A stretch of 64,000 nucleotides of DNA from Corynebacterium stercoris (GTDB lineage: Bacteria; Actinomycetota; Actinomycetes; Mycobacteriales; Mycobacteriaceae): assembly GCF_024160105.1 (NCBI RefSeq), contig NZ_JAMFTQ010000003.1, positions 185,836 to 249,835 on the forward strand, written 5' to 3'. A program made the translations under genes and the position numbers. Shown here piece after piece: positions 28,163 to 37,347 of the stretch. Under the pieces are notes generated by a model. The model was not told the DNA's origin, ran no database searches, and worked only from the letters and a program-made list of their open reading frames with translations. Every line of letters begins with the position of its first letter. Position 1 is the first letter of the stretch.

Positions 28163-29062
28163 ATGATTGGCGCGCTCGAACTCGGCATCCTCTACGGCGT
28201 GATGGCGCTGGGGGTCTACCTGACCTTCCGTGTCCTCAACTTCGCCGACCTGACGGTGGACGGCTCGTTCACCGCCGGCGGCGGCACCGCGGCCATGCTC
28301 ATCATCAACGGGGTCAACCCGTTCTTGGCCACCCTGGCGGGCTTCGTGGTGGGCTTCGGAGCGGGCATCATCACCGGTGTCCTGCACACGAAGGGCGGCA
28401 TCGACGGTCTGCTCGCCGGTATTCTCACCCAGATCGGCCTGTGGTCCATCAACCTGCGCATCATGGGCAGCGCGAACCTGCCGCTGCTGCGGCAGGACAC
28501 GGTGTTCACTCCGTTGCGCAGTCGCGGCCTGATGGGCAGCTGGGGCGGTGTCGCCATCCTGCTGGTAGTCGTGCTCGTGCTCGCGCTGATCGTGTTCTGG
28601 TTCCTCTCCACCGATCTGGGCCTGGCGATCCGCGCCACCGGCGATAACGGCCCGATGATCACCTCCTTTGGCGTGTCCACGGACAACACCAAAATCCTCA
28701 CCCTGGCCATCTCCAACGGCCTGGTCGGCCTCGCCGGCGCGGCGGTGGCGCAATACCAGGGCTTCGCCGACATCTCGATGGGCATCGGCCTCATCGTCGT
28801 GGGCCTTGCATCGGTGATCGTGGGCCAGGCGATCGTCGGCCAGCGCCGGCTCCTGCAAGCCATCCTCGCGGTGGTTGTGGGTGCGGTGGTGTACCGCCTG
28901 ATTATCTTCTTCGCGCTGCAGCTCGGCCTGAACCCGAACGACATGAAGCTCGTCTCCGCGGTACTCGTGGTCATCGCGCTGCTGGTGCCGAAGTTCCAGT
29001 CCATGGGCAAGGGCATTGCCAACCCGGGCTCCCGCGGCAAGAAGGAGAAGGTCAATGCTTGA
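28163..29062 (+). CDS. ABC importer permease (TrpY-like)
   Basis: This 299-residue permease of the branched-chain amino acid/TrpY type starts MIGALELGILYGVMALGVYLTFRVLNFADLTVDGSFTAGG. It contains the conserved GILTQIGLWSINLRIMG and LAISNGLVGLAGAAVAQYQGFADISMGIGLIVVGLASVI. It follows the binding protein by 11 bp, and its end overlaps the ATPase gene by 8 bp. Confidence 0.92.
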   Translation: MIGALELGILYGVMALGVYLTFRVLNFADLTVDGSFTAGGGTAAMLIINGVNPFLATLAGFVVGFGAGIITGVLHTKGGIDGLLAGILTQIGLWSINLRIMGSANLPLLRQDTVFTPLRSRGLMGSWGGVAILLVVVLVLALIVFWFLSTDLGLAIRATGDNGPMITSFGVSTDNTKILTLAISNGLVGLAGAAVAQYQGFADISMGIGLIVVGLASVIVGQAIVGQRRLLQAILAVVVGAVVYRLIIFFALQLGLNPNDMKLVSAVLVVIALLVPKFQSMGKGIANPGSRGKKEKVNA

Positions 29063-29846
29063 GATCACGAACGTCCACAAAACGTTCTTCCCCGGCAGCG
29101 CCAACGAGCGCGTCGCCCTCGACGGCGTCACCCTGACCCTCGCCGAAGGGGATTTCGTCTCCATCATCGGCTCCAACGGCGCCGGCAAGTCGACGCTGCT
29201 CAACACCGTCTCCGGCCGGCTGCGCCCCGATCAGGGCACCGTGCGTATCGACGGCACCGATGTGACCAAAATGCACGAGCACCAACGCGCCAAACTCATC
29301 GGCCGCGTGTTCCAAGACCCGCTCGCAGGCACGGCGCCGAACCTGACCATCGAGGAAAACCTCTCGCTCGCCTACCTGCGCGGCAAGGGCCGCGGCCTCG
29401 GCCGCGCACTAAACCAGCAGCGCCGCGACTTCTTCGTCGAGCAGCTGCGCTCCCTCGAACTCGGCCTCGAGAACCGCCTCACCCACAAGGTGGGCCTGCT
29501 CTCCGGCGGCCAGCGCCAAGCGCTTTCCCTGCTCATGGCCGGGTTCACCCACCCGAAAGTGATGCTGCTGGATGAGCACACCGCAGCGCTCGACCCAGAG
29601 CGTGCAGCCCTAGTCACAGACCTCACCCACTCCATCGTCGAGGAAGGCGGCCTGACCACCCTGATGGTCACCCACAACATGGAGCAAGCGCTGCGCGTTG
29701 GCAACCGCTTGATCATGATGCACGAGGGCAAGATCGTCTGGGAGGCCGACAACGCCACCAAGAAGACGCTCACCGTCCACGACCTGCTCGCACAGTTCGC
29801 CAAGATCAAGGGCGCAACGCTCTCCGATAAGGCCTTCCTGGGCTAA
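29055..29846 (+). CDS. ABC importer ATP-binding protein (TrpZ-like)
   Basis: This 263-residue ATPase has Walker A GSNGAGKST, signature LLSGGQRQALSLLM, Walker B VMLLDEHTAALDP and the H-loop TLMVTHNMEQAL. The Walker B ends in DEH rather than DEP, which is usual in this subfamily. The ATG at 29055 is preceded by GAAGGAGAAGG and lies inside the permease gene, so translation is coupled. Confidence 0.93.
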   Translation: MLEITNVHKTFFPGSANERVALDGVTLTLAEGDFVSIIGSNGAGKSTLLNTVSGRLRPDQGTVRIDGTDVTKMHEHQRAKLIGRVFQDPLAGTAPNLTIEENLSLAYLRGKGRGLGRALNQQRRDFFVEQLRSLELGLENRLTHKVGLLSGGQRQALSLLMAGFTHPKVMLLDEHTAALDPERAALVTDLTHSIVEEGGLTTLMVTHNMEQALRVGNRLIMMHEGKIVWEADNATKKTLTVHDLLAQFAKIKGATLSDKAFLG

Positions 29847-29851
29847 ATCTC

Positions 29852-30580
29852 CTACACCAGCGGCCAAGGGTAAGGGAACTCGGACTGGGGCTCCGGCAAC
29901 CACGGCAGGCGAACGATGCGCGAGGCGCGTGATTGCAACGCCGCGACCTCTTCCGGTGACAACAACGAAGCCACCTCTTCCGGCACCTCCCCCGCGAGCG
30001 GCTCGACCGCGTCCACCAGCTCAGGTGGGATCGCCTCGTGCGCGAAGTCCCAGATCACGGTGCGCAGCTTCGGGTCCTGGTGAAAACACAATCCTTGGTC
30101 GATGCCCCACACGTGGTCGGCGGGGTGAGAGCCCGCGAGCAAGACGTGGCCCGATTTACGGTCCGTGTTGTTCACTAGCAAGTCGAAAACAGCCATGCGC
30201 AGAAACTGGGGATGCAGGTCGGGGCGGGTCTCATAAAGCGGGAAGTAGTGGGAGCCGTCGTTATCTACGTAGTACTGCAACGACCCGACACCGAGCGGCA
30301 CGATCTCGCGCACCACCGTGGGCGGCACGATGCCCCAGCCCAACCATTCGCTGAGCAGGTACGCGGCCCGCTCACGCCGCCACAGCCCCGCCGGAAAGTC
30401 GTGGAGGTAGCGCTCCCCCGCCTCAGGTTTGAAGATGCCCCAGCAGTAGTCCTCTTGGCCACCGTCGCGAACAAGCGTTACGTCCACAAGCACCGTGAGG
30501 TTCGAAGAATCCGAGAGTTGGCCCACGAAACCGACCTCGCCGTGCTGAAGCACGTCAAGCAGCTCAACAAGCGTGGTCAC
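29852..30580 (-). CDS. SCO1664-family protein (PI3K/HipA-like kinase fold)
   Basis: This 242-residue protein has the features of the actinobacterial SCO1664 family, related to lipid/protein kinase folds: WGIFKPEAGERYLHDFPAGLWRRERAAYLLSEWLGW (lysine and acidic pair), FDLLVNNTDRKSGHVLL (catalytic-type N/D) and HVWGIDQGLCFH (metal-type D). The activity is unproven. The GTG start overlaps the TGA of the histidine phosphatase gene (GTGA), and these two families are commonly neighbours in actinobacteria. Confidence 0.82.
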   Translation of the reverse strand: MTTLVELLDVLQHGEVGFVGQLSDSSNLTVLVDVTLVRDGGQEDYCWGIFKPEAGERYLHDFPAGLWRRERAAYLLSEWLGWGIVPPTVVREIVPLGVGSLQYYVDNDGSHYFPLYETRPDLHPQFLRMAVFDLLVNNTDRKSGHVLLAGSHPADHVWGIDQGLCFHQDPKLRTVIWDFAHEAIPPELVDAVEPLAGEVPEEVASLLSPEEVAALQSRASRIVRLPWLPEPQSEFPYPWPLV

Positions 30581-31119
30581 AGCTCAAGCTCCGACACCGA
30601 GCACGGTTCCGCCGGGATCTGCTGAAACGCGCTCCAACCCCGGCCCGTAAAGTGCGCCAGCGCCGCCTTGATCGGGTCGGCGTGGGTGAAGCAGGCCACC
30701 GCCTCGCCCGGGTGCCGCGCCGCGATCGCGCGCACGCATCCCACGACGCGGTGTTGCATCTCCACGAACGACTCCCCGCCGGGAAAGCGGAACTCCCCGG
30801 GCCGCCTTTGCACCACCTGCCACTCGGGCAACTTGGCAAGCTCTTCTAAGGATTTGCCGGTCCACGTGCCGAAATCGGCTTCCAGGAGGCCGTCGTCAAG
30901 CACAAGCTTTTGCCCGAATCGTTCGCAGGTGGGTAGAGCGGTCTCGCGGGCGCGCTCGAGCGGTGAGGAATACGCCGCGTCGACGCGAGCTAGATGCTTG
31001 GCGACGTTCGCGGCTTGCATGCGCCCCCGCTCCGAAAGGTGCAGCCCCGGCGCGCGACCAGGCAGGACCTTGCCGGTGGTGGGTGTCTCGCCGTGGCGGA
31101 TGAGGTAGATAATGGTCAT
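30577..31119 (-). CDS. Histidine phosphatase superfamily protein (MSMEG_4193-like)
   Basis: This 180-residue phosphatase opens with the catalytic motif YLIRHGETPTTGKVLPGR. It has the second-site residues SSPLERARETA, the acid EADFGTWTGKSLEEL and the C-terminal catalytic His in VACFTHADPIK. Related actinobacterial proteins are annotated as putative phosphomutases and pair with SCO1664-family genes. I start it at the ATG at 31119, whose ATGA overlaps the stop of the VapC-type gene. All four genes from the antitoxin to the SCO1664 gene overlap head to tail. Confidence 0.88.
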   Translation of the reverse strand: MTIIYLIRHGETPTTGKVLPGRAPGLHLSERGRMQAANVAKHLARVDAAYSSPLERARETALPTCERFGQKLVLDDGLLEADFGTWTGKSLEELAKLPEWQVVQRRPGEFRFPGGESFVEMQHRVVGCVRAIAARHPGEAVACFTHADPIKAALAHFTGRGWSAFQQIPAEPCSVSELEL

Positions 31120-31532
31120 TCCGCTGCTCCAAAGGGATTGAACACCGGAACGCCAAGGCGGCGGAAGTCCTTCTCGTTGCGCGTGGCAACGGTGAGGCCG
31201 TACACCGATGCCGTTGCGCCAATGAGGGCGTCTCGCTCCGGCGCAGGATCTGGGACATGGCTTGCCGCGCACAGCTTCGCTGTCGCGAGATCGACGGGAA
31301 GAATTCGGCCGTCAAAAACCTTCAGCACATCATTGTCGATCCACGAACGAATACGACGAGCTTGATCGAGATCGTTCCTCGCCATACGCTGCGCGCCAAT
31401 TTCAAGTTCCATCACCGTGATGACAGAAAGATAAAGATCGGTGCTGCTCCGCGACCGCAACCAAGCAAGCAGCGCCGAGTCTGGCTGGCTCTTCCGCAAC
31501 TCGCTGACAACGTTGGTGTCAAGCAGAAACAT
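31116..31532 (-). CDS. vapC: PIN-domain toxin (VapC family)
   Basis: This 138-residue PIN-domain ribonuclease has conserved acids Asp5 (LLDTNVVSEL), Glu42 in the SVITVMELEIGAQRM helix, Asp near PERDALIGATA and Asp in NEKDFRRLG. VapC toxins cleave tRNA or rRNA under stress; the target is unknown here. It starts one base inside the antitoxin stop (TGATG) and its own stop overlaps the phosphatase start. Confidence 0.92.
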   Translation of the reverse strand: MFLLDTNVVSELRKSQPDSALLAWLRSRSSTDLYLSVITVMELEIGAQRMARNDLDQARRIRSWIDNDVLKVFDGRILPVDLATAKLCAASHVPDPAPERDALIGATASVYGLTVATRNEKDFRRLGVPVFNPFGAAE

Positions 31533-31810
31533 CAGAATTCCGCAGGTTTGAGCCCGATGGTTACCGGTTCGAACTCAAAGTCATCATCGATGGGCTCTTT
31601 CATTCTGAGACGGCTCACTAGGTCTTCTCCGTCAGCGCCGTTTTGCAGTTTGGTGAACTCCTCGTAGGACATCAGCACGTGCGTTGGCTCGCCGCGGTCG
31701 GTTACTACAACCGGCGCCTCCTGGGCCTCACGTTTTGCTCTAGCGAGATTCTGATTGAACTCTCGGGCCGACATTGATACGGCCCCTACGAGCGGTTTTG
31801 CGATAGTCAT
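31532..31810 (-). CDS. Phd/YefM-family antitoxin
   Basis: This protein of about 92 residues has the Phd/YefM fold: SMSAREFNQNLARAKREAQEAPVVVTDRGEPTHVLMSYEEFTKL. An acidic C-terminal tail (DDDFEFEPVTIG) probably wraps the toxin. I start it at the ATG at 31810, which has AAAAGGGG just upstream, rather than at 31828, which would lie inside the palindromic operator. Confidence 0.9.
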   Translation of the reverse strand: MTIAKPLVGAVSMSAREFNQNLARAKREAQEAPVVVTDRGEPTHVLMSYEEFTKLQNGADGEDLVSRLRMKEPIDDDFEFEPVTIGLKPAEF

Positions 31811-31826
31811 CGCTACCCCTTTTCCC

Positions 31827-31846
31827 ATGTAGTTACGTCACTACAT
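31827..31846. promoter_or_regulatory. Palindromic operator before the antitoxin gene
   Basis: ATGTAGTTACGTCACTACAT is a 20-bp dyad with 9 of 10 pairs matched. It lies 17-36 bp before the antitoxin start, where Phd/YefM antitoxin-toxin complexes bind for autoregulation. It also lies in the 84-bp gap to the divergent MoxR gene, so that gene could be affected. Confidence 0.6.
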
Positions 31847-31894
31847 CGTATTCGCGGGCACCCACCCCCACAACCCGGGCGTACCCTGGCGCGC

Positions 31895-33289
31895 ATGACT
31901 GAAGTGCCCAACTCCCGGCCATCCATCAACACCCTCGGTGAGCTCAAGGCTGCCGGCTACACCTACAAGACCGTGCGCGAGGAGATGCGCGACAATCTCA
32001 TCGCCAAACTGCGCGCCGGCGACAACCCGTGGCCCGGCCTCCACGGCCTCGAGCACACCGTGTTGCCGCAGGTCGAGCGCGCCATCATCGCCGGCCACGA
32101 CATCGTGCTGCTCGGTGAGCGCGGCCAGGGCAAGACCCGCCTGCTTCGCACGCTGCCATTGCTTCTCGACGCCTTTGTGCCCGCCGTCGAGGGTTCCGAG
32201 CTGCGCGAACACCCCTTGCACCCCACCACCGAGGCCACGCGCCGCCGCATCGAGGAGGAAGGCGACGCGCTGCGCATCACCTGGATCCCGCGCGAGGCTC
32301 GCTACTCCGAGAAGCTGGCCACCCCAGACACCTCCGTGGCGGATCTGATCGGCGACGTGGACCCGATGCGCGTGGCCGAGGGTCGCCGCCTGGGCGACCC
32401 GGAAACCATCCACTACGGCCTCATCCCGCGTTCCAACCGCGGCATCGTGGCCATCAACGAGCTGCCTGACTTGGCGGAGCGCATCCAGGTGGCCATGCTC
32501 AACGTGATGGAGGAGGCCGACATCCAGATCCGCGGCTATATGCTGCGCCTGCCGCTGGACGTACTGGTGGTTGCATCGGCTAACCCGGAGGACTACACGA
32601 ACCGCGGGCGCATCATCACCCCGCTCAAGGACCGCTTCGGCGCCGAAATCCGCACCCACTACCCCGTCGAGTTGGACGACGAGATCCGAGTCATCGAGCA
32701 GGAATCCCAGCTCACGGCCACTGTCCCGCAACCCATCATGGAGGCCCTCGCCCGGTTCACCCGCTCACTGCGAGAATCTGACGCTGTGAACCAGCGCGCC
32801 GGCGTCTCAGCCCGATTCGCCATCGCAGGCGCCGAGACAGTCGCAGCCTCCGCCGCCCGCCGCGCCGCCATCACCGGGGAGGACCCGGTCGCGCGCCTCG
32901 TTGACCTGGAAGCCGCTGTCGACGTCCTCGGCGGCAAGGTGGAGTTCGAGCACGGCGAAGAGGGTCGCGAGTGGGACATTCTCGAATACCTCCTGCGCAA
33001 CTCAGTGGCCCAGGCTCTTCGCAGCCGTGTGAGAGGACTCGACTTCGCCCCGCTGATCGAAGCGCTCGACGGATCAACCTTCATCACCACCGGAGAAAAT
33101 ATTACGGCCGCAGAGTTCCTCAACGGCCTACCCCAGCTCGAAGGCACGCTCTACGACGACATCGCTTCGACTTTCAACGCCGAAAGCGAAGGCGAGCGCG
33201 CCGCGGCCATCGAGCTCGCGGTGGAGGCGCTTTACCTCACCCAGAAGATCTCCAAGGACTCCGGCGAAGGCGAGACCATTTATGGTTAA
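31895..33289 (+). CDS. MoxR/magnesium-chelatase-type AAA+ ATPase
   Basis: This 464-residue AAA+ protein has Walker A GERGQGKTRLL near residue 74, a chelatase-type insertion, Walker B GIVAINELPDLAERIQVAMLNVMEE and sensor/arginine regions (VVASANPEDYTNRGRIITPLKDRFGAEIRTHYP). It overlaps the following VWA gene by 8 bp. MoxR-VWA pairs act together as chaperone-like or metal-insertion machines; the client is unknown. Confidence 0.88.
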   Translation: MTEVPNSRPSINTLGELKAAGYTYKTVREEMRDNLIAKLRAGDNPWPGLHGLEHTVLPQVERAIIAGHDIVLLGERGQGKTRLLRTLPLLLDAFVPAVEGSELREHPLHPTTEATRRRIEEEGDALRITWIPREARYSEKLATPDTSVADLIGDVDPMRVAEGRRLGDPETIHYGLIPRSNRGIVAINELPDLAERIQVAMLNVMEEADIQIRGYMLRLPLDVLVVASANPEDYTNRGRIITPLKDRFGAEIRTHYPVELDDEIRVIEQESQLTATVPQPIMEALARFTRSLRESDAVNQRAGVSARFAIAGAETVAASAARRAAITGEDPVARLVDLEAAVDVLGGKVEFEHGEEGREWDILEYLLRNSVAQALRSRVRGLDFAPLIEALDGSTFITTGENITAAEFLNGLPQLEGTLYDDIASTFNAESEGERAAAIELAVEALYLTQKISKDSGEGETIYG

Positions 33290-35201
33290 CCAGCGCAGGT
33301 ACCGCAAATACACCCCGGGCCCGGATCCGCTCGCCCCGCCGCCCGACCTGGCCAAGGCGGTGCGCGCCATCGCCGGCGACGTTATGTACGGCTACTCCGC
33401 GGAGCAGGCAATGCGCGAGTACCTGCGTCGTGAGGGGTATGACGACTTCCTGCGCCAGATCGCGGAGCGCCGCCAAGAGCTACTGCACAAGACCAACCTC
33501 GGGGGCACGCTCCAGGAAGCAAAGAAGCTTCTCGACGAGGCGGTGCTCGCCGAACGGGGCCAGCTCGCCCGCGACGTAGATATGGACGACCTCGACCGCA
33601 CCATGCGCGAGATGACACTGGACAACCTGCCCAGCTCCCCCGCGGCCGCGGTGACCGAACTGAACGACTACAACTGGGCTTCCTCCGAAGCGCGCGAGAA
33701 GTACCAGAGAATCAAAGACCTCATCGGCCGCGAGCTGCTCGACCAACGCTTTGCTGGCATGAAGGAGGCGCTCGAAGGCGCCACCGATGAAGATCGAGCA
33801 GCCGTCGCCGAGATGCTGAGGGATCTCAACGTGCTGTTGGGCAAGCACCGGGCGGGCATGGCCACGGAGCAGGACTTTCAGGAGTTCATGGCCAAACACG
33901 GCGACCAGTTCCCAGAGAACCCGAGAACCATCGATGAGCTGGTGGAACTGCTCGCCCAGCGATCTGCGGCAGCCCAGCGACTGCTCAACTCGATGACACC
34001 CGAGCAACGCGCGGAGCTCATGCAGCTCGCTGCCCAGGCCTTCGGCTCGGAGGAGCTGATGAACCTGGTTGGCGAGCTCGACGCAAACCTGCGCGGCATC
34101 CGCCCCGATTTGGACTGGACCGGGTCCGAATCGTTCGACGGCGACGGGGCAACGGACGGCATGGGCCTCGGCGAAGCCACCCGCGCGATGCGCGACCTTG
34201 GACGCCTCGACGAGCTCGCGGAAACCCTCGGCGGCGATCGCCCTGGAGACATCGACTTGGACGACGTCGCCGACCTCTTGGGCGCTGATGCCGCCACCAG
34301 CGCGAAGCAGCTGCGCGACCTAGAGAAAGCGTTGCGCGACTCCGGCTTGCTGAACAAGGGTGAGTCCGGCTCGCTGCAGCTGTCCCCGAAAGCGCTGCGC
34401 ATGCTGGGCAAGGAGCTGCTGAAGGGCGCGACCTCCCAATTATCCCGTGGCCAGCGCGATTCCCGCCTCGCCGGCCAGCAGGGCGAGCCCACCGGCGGTA
34501 CCCGCCCCTGGGGGTTCGGCGACACTCAGGCGTGGGACACCACCCGCACCATCACGAACGCGCTGCAACGCACCGCCGCAAGCGGCGATCCATTCGCGAT
34601 CACGGTCAACGACATCGAGGTGGTCGAGACCGAAGCGCGCACGAAAAACGCCGTCGCACTCCTTGTCGACACCTCCTTTTCCATGGCGATGGAAGGCCGC
34701 TGGACGCCGATGAAGCAGACCGCGTTGGCGCTGAACCACCTCATCACCACGCAGTTTCGCAGCGACGAGCTCGCGCTTATCGGTTTCGGCCTCTACGCTC
34801 AGACGCTGACGATTGAGGAACTCACCGCCCTGCCGCCGATGCAGGAGAAGGGCACCAACCTGCAGCACGCGCTGCTTCTCGCCAACGAGTTCTTCACCCG
34901 CCACGCCGGCTACGACCCGACGCTGCTCATCGTCACCGACGGCGAGCCGACCTCCATCCTGACCGAATGGGGCGAGGCCTACTTCAACTGGCCGACCGAC
35001 CGCATCACGCTCGCGCGCACGGTCGACGCGCTCGATACGGTGACCAAGCGCGGGACGAAGATCACCTTCTTCCGCCTCGGGGACGACCCGGGGCTTGTGG
35101 CGCTTATTAACGCCCTTGCCAACCGCTCAGGCGCCAACGTCGTCGCACCCGACCTCAATGAACTCGGAGGCGCTGTGGTGGGCGAGTACCTCCGCTGGTA
35201 A
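33282..35201 (+). CDS. VWA (von Willebrand A) domain protein paired with the MoxR ATPase
   Basis: This 639-residue protein has a long helical N-terminal region (about residues 1-440) rich in charged coils. A C-terminal VWA domain has a MIDAS metal site: DTSFS in LLVDTSFSMAMEGRW, Thr in EKGTNLQHALLLANEF and Asp in LLIVTDGEPTS. It is cytoplasmic, with no signal or membrane segment. It overlaps the ATPase gene, so the two are expected to be made together and to form a complex. Confidence 0.88.
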   Translation: MVNQRRYRKYTPGPDPLAPPPDLAKAVRAIAGDVMYGYSAEQAMREYLRREGYDDFLRQIAERRQELLHKTNLGGTLQEAKKLLDEAVLAERGQLARDVDMDDLDRTMREMTLDNLPSSPAAAVTELNDYNWASSEAREKYQRIKDLIGRELLDQRFAGMKEALEGATDEDRAAVAEMLRDLNVLLGKHRAGMATEQDFQEFMAKHGDQFPENPRTIDELVELLAQRSAAAQRLLNSMTPEQRAELMQLAAQAFGSEELMNLVGELDANLRGIRPDLDWTGSESFDGDGATDGMGLGEATRAMRDLGRLDELAETLGGDRPGDIDLDDVADLLGADAATSAKQLRDLEKALRDSGLLNKGESGSLQLSPKALRMLGKELLKGATSQLSRGQRDSRLAGQQGEPTGGTRPWGFGDTQAWDTTRTITNALQRTAASGDPFAITVNDIEVVETEARTKNAVALLVDTSFSMAMEGRWTPMKQTALALNHLITTQFRSDELALIGFGLYAQTLTIEELTALPPMQEKGTNLQHALLLANEFFTRHAGYDPTLLIVTDGEPTSILTEWGEAYFNWPTDRITLARTVDALDTVTKRGTKITFFRLGDDPGLVALINALANRSGANVVAPDLNELGGAVVGEYLRW

Positions 35202-35326
35202 AGCAGAAGCTCCCCCAAGCGCCGCCCGAGGTCAAGCAAAGGCGGCGAGGGGGAATCGAATTCCGCGTTGAAATCAAGCACTGCTTTGCGACGTTCCCCT
35301 CATCACCCACGCCCGCAATCCTCACC

Positions 35327-35971
35327 TCAGACACGGTCGATAATTCCATCGTCGAAAAGCATTCGCTCTAACGGTTCTCGCTCCCCGTAGATGTACGCCT
35401 TGGCTAGGGCCTCATTGAACGCGGCGGCTACCGATGGATCACCGTCGCTCTGGGGAACGGTGAGAAAGCAGCCCGCTCCCTCGGCTATGAGGTGCGCGTT
35501 GGCAGCAAAGATCGCTGTTCGTTTGTTGCCGTCCTCGAACGGTTGGGCACGGGCGATGTCGATGAAAAGGGCGATAGCTCCACGACGCGGATCGGGATGC
35601 GTGAGCGCCACCTCCACAAGCTCATCGAGCTGGTCACTGGTCATTGCCGGTGGCTCGTGCCGTCCATAGACAGTTCGTACACCGATACCCTGCTCCGCGG
35701 TGCGAAGCCGGCCCGGGTTAAGCGCGGCGCTCCTTGTGAGGGACGCATTGATGCTGGTCACCAAGCGCCCTGTGACCGGTGCCCCACCGTGGTCGATGAC
35801 AGTTTGCGCAGCACTTCGGAGATCCTCCAACAGCGCGAGATCTCCGCGCCCGCGGACACCATGGGTGTCTCCGGACCGCAAGAATCGATCCGTCGCGGGT
35901 TTGCTCGTGGAGAGACCATCAAAAACAACACCAGCGGTGTAAATGACATCGAGCAGCTCACGAACTTGCAT
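35327..35971 (-). CDS. Fic/Doc-family protein with Gln in place of the catalytic His
   Basis: This 214-residue protein has a Fic core, IDIARAQPFEDGNKRTAIFAANAHL, at residues 138-162. The usual HPFx(D/E)GN(G/K)R motif reads QPFEDGNKR, with Gln143 (CAA) at the catalytic-base position, so classical AMP transfer would be weak or absent. Otherwise the phosphate-binding GNK-R and the following helix are intact. The start at 35971 overlaps the chrA stop by one base (TGATG). The frame upstream is a shadow of chrA. A non-AMPylating or structural role is possible. Confidence 0.82.
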   Translation of the reverse strand: MQVRELLDVIYTAGVVFDGLSTSKPATDRFLRSGDTHGVRGRGDLALLEDLRSAAQTVIDHGGAPVTGRLVTSINASLTRSAALNPGRLRTAEQGIGVRTVYGRHEPPAMTSDQLDELVEVALTHPDPRRGAIALFIDIARAQPFEDGNKRTAIFAANAHLIAEGAGCFLTVPQSDGDPSVAAAFNEALAKAYIYGEREPLERMLFDDGIIDRV

Positions 35972-37158
35972 CACACCACCACTCCACCGACGACGGCTGC
36001 TGCGACAACCACCACCCACGGCGGCAGCTTCCACATGTGCAGCGCCACGAACGCGGCGGCGGCAATCGCCATCGTGATCGGGCCGGTGATGCCGGCTGTG
36101 AAGACCGGGTTGTACAGCGCGGCGGCGAGGATGCCCACCACCGCGGCGTTCGCGCCGGCCAACGCCGCGGACGCGAGGCGGTGCTGGCGCAACTGATCCC
36201 AGAACGGCATCACGCCGATGACCAGCAGCGCCGCGGGCAGGAAGATCGCCACCGTGGCGAGAATCGCGCCCCAGAGCCAGTTGATCCCGCTTGCCGACGC
36301 TCCCAGATACGACGCAAAAGTGAACAACGGACCCGGCACCGCCTGCGCCGCGCCGTAGCCGGCGAGGAACGTGTCGTGATCCACCAGCCCTGTCGGCACC
36401 GTCGCCTGCTCCAGCAGCGGCAGCACGACGTGGCCGCCGCCGAACACCAGCGCGCCGGCGCGGTAGAAGCTGTCAAAGATGTCCATGCCGGTGGAGCGCA
36501 TCATTCCGGCAAGAGCCGGCAGCGCGACCAGCAGCCCGGCAAACGCCGCGAGCGCCACGGCTCCCACCGTGCGGGACTGGGTGCGTGACTGGGTGCGCAC
36601 CCGCGTCCCCGCCCCGCCGGCCGCCTGCTGCTTCTCCCCGAGGCCGAACAGCACCACGCCCGCGACCATGCCGAGCACGATCACGCCGACCTGCGTGAAC
36701 GGACTCGGCACCACGAGGACCAGGATGAACGCCGCGAGCGCGATCGCCGCGCGCTTCCCGTCCGTGACGATGCTCTTGCTCATGCCCAGCACCGCCTGCG
36801 CCACAACTGCCACGGCGGCCGCTTTCAATCCGGCGAGCCAGCCGGCGTCGGCAAGCGAGCCAAGCTGCCCCACGCCGAGCGCGAAAAGGACCAGCGCGAT
36901 GACCGAGGGCATCGTGAAGCCGACCCACGCCGCGAGCATGCCCGCGTAGCCCGCGCGCTTCAGGCCGATCGCCATGCCCACCTGGCTCGACGCCGGGCCC
37001 GGCATGAATTGGCACAGGGCCACGAGGTCGGCGTACTCCTCGTCCGTCATCCACTTGCGCTTTTCCACGAACTCGTCGCGGAAGTAACCGAGGTGCGCCG
37101 TCGGGCCGCCGAACGACGTGAGACCAAGACGCGTGAAGATGGTGAGAACTTCTAACAT
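35971..37158 (-). CDS. chrA: Chromate transporter ChrA, two-domain form
   Basis: This 395-residue membrane protein carries two CHR domains in tandem: FTRLGLTSFGGPTAHLGYFRDEFVEKRKWMTDEEYADLVALCQFMPGPASSQVGMAIG in the first half, and FDSFYRAGALVFGGGHVVLPLLEQ with GYGAAQAVPGPLFTFASYLGA in the second. It exports chromate or a related oxyanion. I start it at the ATG at 37158; the frame continues far upstream without a plausible N terminus. Translation is probably coupled to the Fic gene that overlaps its stop. Confidence 0.92.
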   Translation of the reverse strand: MLEVLTIFTRLGLTSFGGPTAHLGYFRDEFVEKRKWMTDEEYADLVALCQFMPGPASSQVGMAIGLKRAGYAGMLAAWVGFTMPSVIALVLFALGVGQLGSLADAGWLAGLKAAAVAVVAQAVLGMSKSIVTDGKRAAIALAAFILVLVVPSPFTQVGVIVLGMVAGVVLFGLGEKQQAAGGAGTRVRTQSRTQSRTVGAVALAAFAGLLVALPALAGMMRSTGMDIFDSFYRAGALVFGGGHVVLPLLEQATVPTGLVDHDTFLAGYGAAQAVPGPLFTFASYLGASASGINWLWGAILATVAIFLPAALLVIGVMPFWDQLRQHRLASAALAGANAAVVGILAAALYNPVFTAGITGPITMAIAAAAFVALHMWKLPPWVVVVAAAVVGGVVV

Positions 37159-37347
37159 CGCAAGCCACGCTACACAACGGCTCTTCCGCTCGCCCGGTGG
37201 CGGGAACCACACCGCCGTCATGAACTTTCGCATCGAGTTCGCAGACTTTCGTTCACACATCGCCCGATGCCGTTGCGGGGAGCACAAGGGTGCCGCGAAT
37301 ATCGCTAGTGAATTCGGACTCGGACGGTGAAAGTCAAAGGAGAAGCT

